Shown here: positions 57,995 through 64,000 of the stretch, piece by piece
Numbering within the stretch: position 1 is the first letter of the stretch
How the letters are laid out: each line of letters opens with the position of its first letter
Source: Dactylonectria macrodidyma
Taxonomy: Eukaryota; Ascomycota; Sordariomycetes; Hypocreales; Nectriaceae
DNA: 64,000 nt
Reading direction: 5' to 3'
Assembly: GCA_020744425.1 (NCBI GenBank)
Contig: JAGMUV010000003.1
Span: 124,001-188,000, forward strand
Notes under the pieces: model-generated
The model's database searches: none
What the model was told of the DNA's origin: nothing
What the model saw: the letters and a program-made list of their open reading frames with translations, nothing else
Position numbers and translations under genes: made by a program

Positions 57995-58849
57995 GGTGAA
58001 GGATGTCTGCCGTGATTTCGTGGTTTCGCAGTAAAGATTAAAGATGTTGTATGTAGTTGATCTGATGGATGTCGGGTTACACAACGACCTTGATTATAGC
58101 CCTATATATACCAAACGTAAGCGGATTCACAGTGGAGAGTGCCGAGGTTCATTTTCGGTCAAACGTTCGTTGTATGATGCTTCTGGCTGATCTCACAAGG
58201 ACAGTGTCTAACTGTCCAGGGGTTGGCGGACCATTCTGCTGGCAACCCCGTTTTACAGAATACTACTATGAAGTAGTTGAATCGGTTGACGCCGAGACAA
58301 CTGCCAAAGCTCCGTCGGCGTTTATGATGTTGCTGAAGGTTCCCCTCATGCCTAAGCATTGCGAAAACCCGTACCTAGAAGGCTTAGCAGAAGTTTGCTC
58401 GGTCCGACTAAGATGGTGCCCCTCTTCGTTGTTGGCGATGGCACAAAGCCGGCTCTTATCAGGGTCCTAAGAGTAGAGATTTCATTCTCCAGATTCACAG
58501 TGCACCGAAAGCCATTTCACTTAGCCACAACAAGTCTGTCAAAAAGAAAAAAAATTAAGATGGGACTGCTAGTATTTTGCCAGGGCATCGTCTTCGGGTC
58601 TTTCAAAAGCTGCATTGTTTATTTGGTTCGCCAACCGTCACAAACACTTCTAGCTTCTAGCTGAACTTGCGGATCTACCACAGAATACCGAAGGCTCGGT
58701 TATAAACAGTGGCTTTGGGGAAATTTACGAAATGAAGGCTCTAGGCTCAGCCCGGATCGCGCGAAACAAACTCTGAACGGTGACCTTGTTCACTCTCTCG
58801 TGCCCCACCATCTTGACAATTTGATGATGATGCCAACACTTCTCGCTCC
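57995..58849. other. Intergenic region
   Basis: Contains the tautomerase promoter (TATATATACC near 58103) and no supported exon. An open frame at 58069-58470 has no ATG-consistent family resemblance. Confidence 0.45.
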
Positions 58850-59150
58850 CTAAGATGCTCCATGTCCTGGGGTCTGCGCCTCATCTAAAGATGTTGGGGA
58901 AATAGGAATGTAGGTCGGCTCAAAAGCTAGTGTGTTACCACGATAGTCGTAGATTTTAGCGAGAAGAGTTCCCAGCAAATCCTCTCTTGTCGCCCCGCCT
59001 GAGACGAAAGGTACTTGAGTAACTACCGCCTTGATGTGTGGGTCTATAGCGCCAGCGATTAAGGCAATGCCCCCAGAGAGGCCCATATCGCGATACGCCC
59101 CGGGTCTACATCTAGGCGAGTTGATACATAATTAATCACGTCATGGCCAT
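58850..59150 (-). pseudogene. Alpha/beta-hydrolase fragment with a frameshift
   Basis: On the minus strand one frame reads KDGHDVINYVSTRLDVDPGR followed by IAIWASLGG, and the next reads GLSGGIALIAGAIDPHIKAV followed by VTQVPFVSGGATREDLLG. Together these are the strand-helix-strand around the nucleophile of a dienelactone/X-Pro-type hydrolase (DPxRIGIWGSSxxGGxAL...AxVxQVPxVSG). A frameshift lies exactly at the nucleophile elbow near 59080. No other part of the domain (oxyanion, acid, His) is recognisable beyond 59150 or after 58850. Relic. Confidence 0.6.
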
Positions 59151-60014
59151 CTTTGGTCTGCTCATATTGATTCGCATGATGGCGGGGAAGCCCATGGCTT
59201 TCACTCCAGATCCTATGATTACACAGGAGTACTGTAAAACCTGCTTACGGGAATCTTGCGGTAAAGATGTCGAGAAAGTTGTCCTCGAGTCTGGAAAACC
59301 TCAAATCACACCGTTAGAATTCTGTTCAATGATATGAGTATCGACGGAAGAAGTTGTACCCCAGCTAACATGGCTACCACTGGAGACTTGGTCCAGACGG
59401 GAAAGAATCAGCCGCGGAGGATGAGTTGGTCATGAATTTAATCTGACTATCTTCACGCATCGTGATGGAAGTTCTCTTGAGACGACGGAAGTTTAGAATT
59501 CAGGAGTACTCACCAGAAGGCGAGACCTTATACTCCATCGGCTTAATTCGCTGTCCCATACCTCGGCCAGCTTCCTAAGTGATATCATGGCCTCGGGGAG
59601 TCTAATAAAATAAGCACTCCATTGCTGGTCTCACGGTCACGTCTCATGTACACTACGCCCTAAGGGTTACTTGGCACAGCCTTTGACAGCCTAGTTCTCA
59701 TATTTCAAAGGGAAACGCTGTAAACTTCCCACCACATTAAGATCCATCGAGTCTCAAACCAGGCCGTTGCCATTACCCTCGGGGCACTTGTAAGGACGGA
59801 GCTATGTCCCTACTCCTTGATGAACCTCTGTGGTGCCTAACATCTGACTTGCGAAATTATCCCTGCTGAGGCAGAGGCGGTCACAAACAACTCAACGCGT
59901 CATCAAAGCCGTGTCCATAATGCCGAGGCCATTCGCCAGGGAGGTGTTTGTCATTTACCGAGAAAGGAGGACAGTTTGATCAATCCTTACCAGTCACAAG
60001 ATCCCACCTTCGAT

Positions 60015-60220
60015 GAACTCCGACGGAGTTGCAACACCACTTTGATTTAGTAATCTCCCGACGGAGTTATTGCTATGTGTACCCCGCATTTGTCGAACTC
60101 CTTATAGAGTTGAAACAATACCCTACATTTGGCATGTAGTGAACCCCAACGGAGATGCAACAATACCCCGCATTGAGTAAACTCCCGACGGACTTACATC
60201 AATAGCCTTCACTTGTTATT
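60015..60220. repeat. Degenerate tandem array of about 40-bp hairpin-bearing units
   Basis: Five units (60015-60051, 60052-60094, 60095-60140, 60141-60178, 60179-60220) of 37-46 bp share a core like AACTCCGACGGAGTT then GCAACAATACCCCGCATT. The first part of the core is palindromic, so each unit can form a short hairpin; later units carry compensated or broken versions (CTTATAGAG, CCAACGGAG). The array ends about 290 bp before the metallo-hydrolase ATG. Confidence 0.7.
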
Positions 60221-60338
60221 CCGCTAATCTAGATATCCTGTGATGCATCGGATGTCTTGATCCTAGGCAATTAATCAGCCATCGATTGAGTCAGGGAGCA
60301 CTCGCATAATCTCGCCGCCCCTAGGATCATGCTGGAGA

Positions 60339-60345
60339 TATAAAT
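60339..60345 (+). promoter_or_regulatory. TATA box of the metallo-beta-lactamase-fold gene
   Basis: TATAAAT about 160 bp before the ATG at 60507, downstream of the repeat array. Confidence 0.45.
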
Positions 60346-60506
60346 CAGCCTCGAAGACTCCCCTTGGCTCCTATGTTACACACCCACTCTAGCCGATTTT
60401 AAAAAGATACCACAACCCACCAGGCTCCTTGGTTTACAATCTAGTACGTCACAGGGCCCATTCATCTTCTAGGAGTATTGACGTGTATTGCAGCATATCA
60501 GCAGCC

Positions 60507-61388
60507 ATGGCCGAACTACGCTCCGCTGTCTACGTGGCACCACCTATTCCTGCCATTAGACCACCGCCGGCCAATATCACTGCGCCTTGGTCCCCCATTT
60601 CGTGCACCTTGATCTACTCGGCGCAAGAAGCTGTGCTTGTCGATACCCCCATCTCGATCAAGCAGACCGAAGACCTCATCAAATGGATTGAGACGATTGC
60701 CCCCAATCGCAAGTTATCCTACATCTACATTACCCACGGTCATGGCGACCACTTCTTTGGCCTACCTCTTCTTCTGAAGCATTTTCCTAAGGCTGTTCCC
60801 GTGGCTACCAGCGCAACGGTAGAACATATGAAACAACAGATTCAGGAGCCCTACTTTAGTGAGACATGGGAGTATCGATTCCCAGGGCAAATTCACCGGC
60901 CATTTGTGGTAGCGCAGCCACTTTCCCAGGACTCCGGTCTACAGTTCAAGCTCCAAGACCGCTGGATATTCCAGGCGATTGAATGTGGCCATTCCGATAC
61001 ACATGACTCTACCATTCTCTGGGTGCCGGATCTCAAGCTTGCTGTTTGTGGTGATGTTGTCTACGGACAAGTACACCAGATGCTTTTCGAAGCAAATACA
61101 AAGGCTAAACGGGAGGAATGGACACGTGCTATTGAGAAAGTCGAGGCGCTGAATCCAGCTTACGTCGTTCCCGGACATCGCCAAGCGGAAGAGATTGATG
61201 GAGTTTGGCATCTAGCAGCAACTAAAAAGTATATAGAGGACTTTGGACGTGTATTGGAAAAGAATCCAAAGGATGCAAAGGAGGTTATTGCACGAATGAT
61301 GGAGCTCTATCCGGATCGATACAACACTGGCGCCCTTGCTCTGAGCGCAGTGGGGGCTTTCTTGACGCCAAAGGAGGCACGAATTTGA
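60507..61388 (+). CDS. Metallo-beta-lactamase-fold hydrolase
   Basis: Metal-dependent hydrolase; substrate unknown. Single exon of 293 residues from ATG 60507 in CCATGG context. The in-frame extension upstream starts at a TTG and is not used. Metal motif ITHGHGDHFFG at residues 75-85 (HxHxDH). The third His is in AIECGHSDTHDS, the bridging Asp in LAVCGDVVYG, and the last His in YVVPGHRQAEE. All zinc-binding positions are intact. A C-terminal helical region (FGRVLEKNPKDAKEVIARM) is typical of members without extra domains. It may be an esterase/lactonase-like enzyme; known relatives include hydrolases in secondary metabolism. Confidence 0.9.
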   Translation: MAELRSAVYVAPPIPAIRPPPANITAPWSPISCTLIYSAQEAVLVDTPISIKQTEDLIKWIETIAPNRKLSYIYITHGHGDHFFGLPLLLKHFPKAVPVATSATVEHMKQQIQEPYFSETWEYRFPGQIHRPFVVAQPLSQDSGLQFKLQDRWIFQAIECGHSDTHDSTILWVPDLKLAVCGDVVYGQVHQMLFEANTKAKREEWTRAIEKVEALNPAYVVPGHRQAEEIDGVWHLAATKKYIEDFGRVLEKNPKDAKEVIARMMELYPDRYNTGALALSAVGAFLTPKEARI

Positions 61389-61810
61389 CGAGGGCTGGGG
61401 ATTAAAAATGCTTCAATATAATGCCATTTTAAAACTGCCAGCTGATCGTTTAGTACACCTAATTAGTAGTGAAGCCATCTTTTAAGGCGAAAGCCAAGGG
61501 GAAGACGACTTTCCTTTGGTGGGGGGTTTGTGATGAGTTAACACTCTCTTTACAAGGGGGGGTCTTTCACATCTTGCTTTGCGGCCTATCGTTAGACCGA
61601 TCTGACTTATCCCTGGAATGCCGTGTTGAGTGGGGAGGGCAACGTCGGAACCGCCGATGCTCGTTGGTTCCCTGCACGCTAATGTCCTCATCATCAGGAA
61701 GGCTCATCACCGTTTCAGCTTCGGATTCTTGGAAGACAACCGATGTTGCCATGGTGGCTCAATTCTTTTCCAATCTGATTCTGCCCCAACCGTCTCGTTT
61801 AACCGATTAA
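61389..61810. other. Intergenic region
   Basis: About 420 bp; no exon recognised. Confidence 0.45.
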
Positions 61811-63510
61811 ATGTCTGTCTTCATGCCTCTTGACTCTAAGGTGGATTCCATCCGCTTGCTCGTTCTCTTGCCCAAGGCGGTCAACGGAGAGATATGCTGT
61901 GAGTTGCGACACACAACCTTCGCCAGCAAGCCTCGCTATGAGGCCCTTTCCTATGCATGGTCCGAAGAGTTGCCCGACAAAAAGATCAAGGTAGATGATG
62001 AGGAGATACTCGTGGGGGCCAACCTTTACAGTGCACTACAGGCTTTTCAGTGCTCCTCGCCACGACCTCTGTGGGTTGATGCTCTCTGTGCCAATCTAGC
62101 GGACATTGAAGAACGCAATTACCAAACGAGTCTCATGAACTACACATATTCGCGTGCCCAGAAAGTCTTGGCCTGGCTCGGTCCAGCTCCGCATCCTTTC
62201 ACCGAAGAAGAGCTTAACGACATGAAGACCCCTAATCGTCTCTGGTACATGCAGTGGAGCGGTCAAAATCGCGCCGCGATTGCATAAAGCCCATATTGGT
62301 CACGCCGTTGGACTATTCAAGAGATTTTCCACGCAAAGAAAATTCACTTCCACCTCAGAATCAGAGTCTTCTACATTGAGGGATGTGCCAATCTCATCGT
62401 AGGGGATGCGCTCGAACACATTCGCCGACGGCTCGAGTTGCTCCACGTTACTCGCGAGAGACGAGGATCAGATATTCAGCGCCTGGACGTGCTATTGAAG
62501 ACTTACAGCTCTCTTAAGTGCCGTGAACCTCTGGATAAGGTCTTTTCGTTTCTTAGCATGGCAGACGACGCTGCTCAGGACCTCATCGAAGTTGACTACA
62601 ACATGGGCCACTTTGATTTGTACACAAAATTGGTGGAATACCATCTCGGGTCACCTCCAATGCCGAATTGGCCTCGATGCTTCGTAAAGGATTTCGATTT
62701 CGGGCCGTGGAGGCATAAAAACAGTTACACGGAATTCTCAAGGGAGCTTGAACGCTCTGTTAGACTGGTTTCCTTTAGCAATCTAGCTCAGAAAACGCTA
62801 GAGGGGAGTGTTGACAGGAGTCGGCCCAACGCCAGCCCCAGTGCTCGTGAAGGCGTCTTCGTCGCCAGAGGCGCCTTTGCGGGCAAGATTTTGCGTCTTG
62901 GTCCGACGTACAATGAACTTGTTTCCTCCCTAGAGCCAAACAGACGATGGATGGCTACGATTGAAGAAGAATGCATCAAGGACCCTCATTTGAATGAGGT
63001 GCGGAGGCTAAGCGAGGAATATTCTCGCGCAATGCTAGCCTGGGACGAAGACTATCTTCGTCCCATTCGAATAGGGAAATTCTCAAACTCATATGGCTTT
63101 CGCGTGAGTGCGGATGATAAGTTCATTTCTCACCAAGAGGCGGTCCCAAACTCTGAAAGTTCTGAGCCAAGACTGTTCTTGGCGACAAAGGGGTGATGGG
63201 GTTTATTCCGCCACAAGCAAAAGCAGGAGACATGATCTACTCGTTTTGGGAGTGCACCGTGGGCTTCGTCGTTCGCAAGGTTGCCGAAGATCGATGGATG
63301 ATGGTGGGAAGAGCCGAGTTGTCAGACGAAAGCCTGCATAGGGTTATATCCGAGCCCTTCTTCCACGATGCTCTCAACTATCGCGCAAGCGGAGATGGAG
63401 ATTCCAAAGGAAAGAATAAAGGCTCTGTGCGAGGATCTCAGAAGAAGGCTTTTGAAAACATGCTTGATTTCAAGTTAGATCTACACGCACTGCAACAACT
63501 CACTGCTTGA
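61811..63510 (+). pseudogene. HET-domain gene with an in-frame stop and a frameshift
   Basis: ATG 61811 opens RLLVLLPKAVNGEICCELRH, YEALSYAWSEELPDKKI (HET block 1) and LWVDALCANLADIEERNYQ (block 2, where relatives have CINQAD). TAA at 62285-62287 then interrupts the frame just before SPYWSRRWTIQEIFHAKKI (block 3, normally PYWxRxWxxQE). The same frame continues to TGA at 63194-63196 (LFLATKG), after which the HET C terminus resumes in another frame as GFIPPQAKAGDMIYSFWECT and VGFVVRKVAEDRWMMVGRAE. The shift sits in a GGGG run, so one missing G explains it. Too short a gap for an intron at the TAA. Broken copy, a distant paralogue of the intact HET gene at 24.8 kb. Confidence 0.82.
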
Positions 63511-64000
63511 AATGAACTACTAAGGGTAGTGGCGCATCAGAATAGGTCATGCGGGCTTCACATGTATCACCACGTACCTGCTGGGGTTTGTCTTTGGCAT
63601 TCTCAGTTTGATCAAAGGTTGAGGTTGAGGCTCTGTGAAATGAGAAACCTTTGTCTTTCGTCGAAGCCGGACAGCCTGGGTGGAAGGCACTCGTTTCTCA
63701 CTTCTCGCACGCTTCAAAACACCCGCGGACACATTTTTACTAGAGGCTATTGTGAGGTACTTGAAACAGCTGGTCTGTTAGTCTTGGTACCGGGATCAAA
63801 GAGGTCCGAGTCTCTTGGCGTTAGTTGAAGACACCCTGAACTTGAGACCGGCACCGTGATTGAGCCGGAAGTTTAATACCTGAAACGCCACACTCACGGT
63901 TTGATTCCAATCGTTTAGTCTAGGCAGAAAGTTTATGCAGCGTCTCTAGATCTATCTTTAGGTTGATGAAGTTTTGGAATGAGGTATCTCCGGGGGCGGG
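63511..64000. other. Right-edge flank
   Basis: No exon, repeat or RNA gene recognised in the last 490 bp. Confidence 0.45.

Larger units (their letters stand above)
59151..60506. other. Gene-free region with a hairpin repeat array
   Basis: About 1.35 kb without an intact gene. Contains the tandem repeat at 60015-60220 and a TATA box at 60339. A 64-codon frame at 59143-59337 (CKTCLRESCGKDVEKVV) has a Cys-rich piece but no family. Confidence 0.5.

Noticed and set aside
58069..58470. 133-codon open frame downstream of the tautomerase promoter
   Set aside because: No family resemblance, no convincing start, and it overlaps the tautomerase leader region.
60015..60220. CRISPR-like repeat-spacer pattern
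   Set aside because: Unit lengths vary, there are no equal unique spacers, no cas genes, and the setting is a fungal nuclear genome; it is a degenerate tandem repeat.

Overview
The window looks like nuclear DNA of a filamentous ascomycete (Pezizomycotina). Genes are interrupted by 47-79 nt introns with GTAAGT/GTGAGT-type donors and CTGAC-like branch points. The gene content is typically fungal: many Zn2Cys6 regulators, HET-domain proteins, major facilitator transporters, RidA, an AAD-type aldo/keto reductase and an ECM4-type glutathione transferase. Genus cannot be fixed from the sequence alone; a Sordariomycete is my guess. I re-derived starts as ATG and rebuilt splice sites by eye, so exon ends are inferences unless stated otherwise.

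Layout. 0-12 kb: the first 16 codons of a leftward gene at the edge, a secreted GH5 cellulase (2.0-3.4 kb), a convergent Zn2Cys6 factor (3.7-5.7), an allantoate-permease-like transporter (6.4-8.6), an alpha/beta-hydrolase-domain protein (9.0-10.5) and a VOC/glyoxalase-fold protein (11.4-11.9). 12-20 kb: a four-helix-type membrane protein, a Tc1/mariner transposase relic, an aryl-alcohol-dehydrogenase-type reductase, a palindrome pair, a HeLo-domain fragment, an AT-rich stretch and a secreted alpha/beta hydrolase. 21-31 kb: a Zn2Cys6 factor with a minisatellite in its first intron, a kelch pseudogene, an intact HET-domain gene, an amino-acid permease and RidA. 32-42 kb: a 427-bp miniature transposon, a decayed Zn2Cys6 gene, a D-serine-dehydratase-like enzyme, a sugar transporter and a D-2-hydroxyacid dehydrogenase. 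42-50 kb: a triose-phosphate/nucleotide-sugar-type transporter, an AflR-type regulator and a metal P1B-ATPase with a His/Cys-rich N terminus. 50-64 kb: a glutathionyl-hydroquinone-reductase-like GST divergent from a Zn2Cys6 factor, an FAD amine oxidase, a cis-CaaD-like tautomerase, an alpha/beta-hydrolase relic, a hairpin-rich tandem repeat, a metallo-beta-lactamase-fold enzyme and a broken HET gene.

Taken together this is an accessory-type region. Self-contained catabolic or detoxification genes, each often beside its own Zn2Cys6 regulator, are mixed with transposon debris and with intact and decayed non-self-recognition genes (HET, HeLo). Several nonsense changes are of the TGG-to-TAG or CGA/CAA-to-TGA/TAA kind, which fits C-to-T mutation (RIP-like or CpG decay). 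The most coherent candidate functional unit is the 50.6-58.0 kb group (GST-HQR, regulator, FAD oxidase, tautomerase), which could process a quinone, aromatic or halogenated compound. The most unusual DNA structure is the degenerate hairpin repeat array upstream of the metallo-hydrolase gene.
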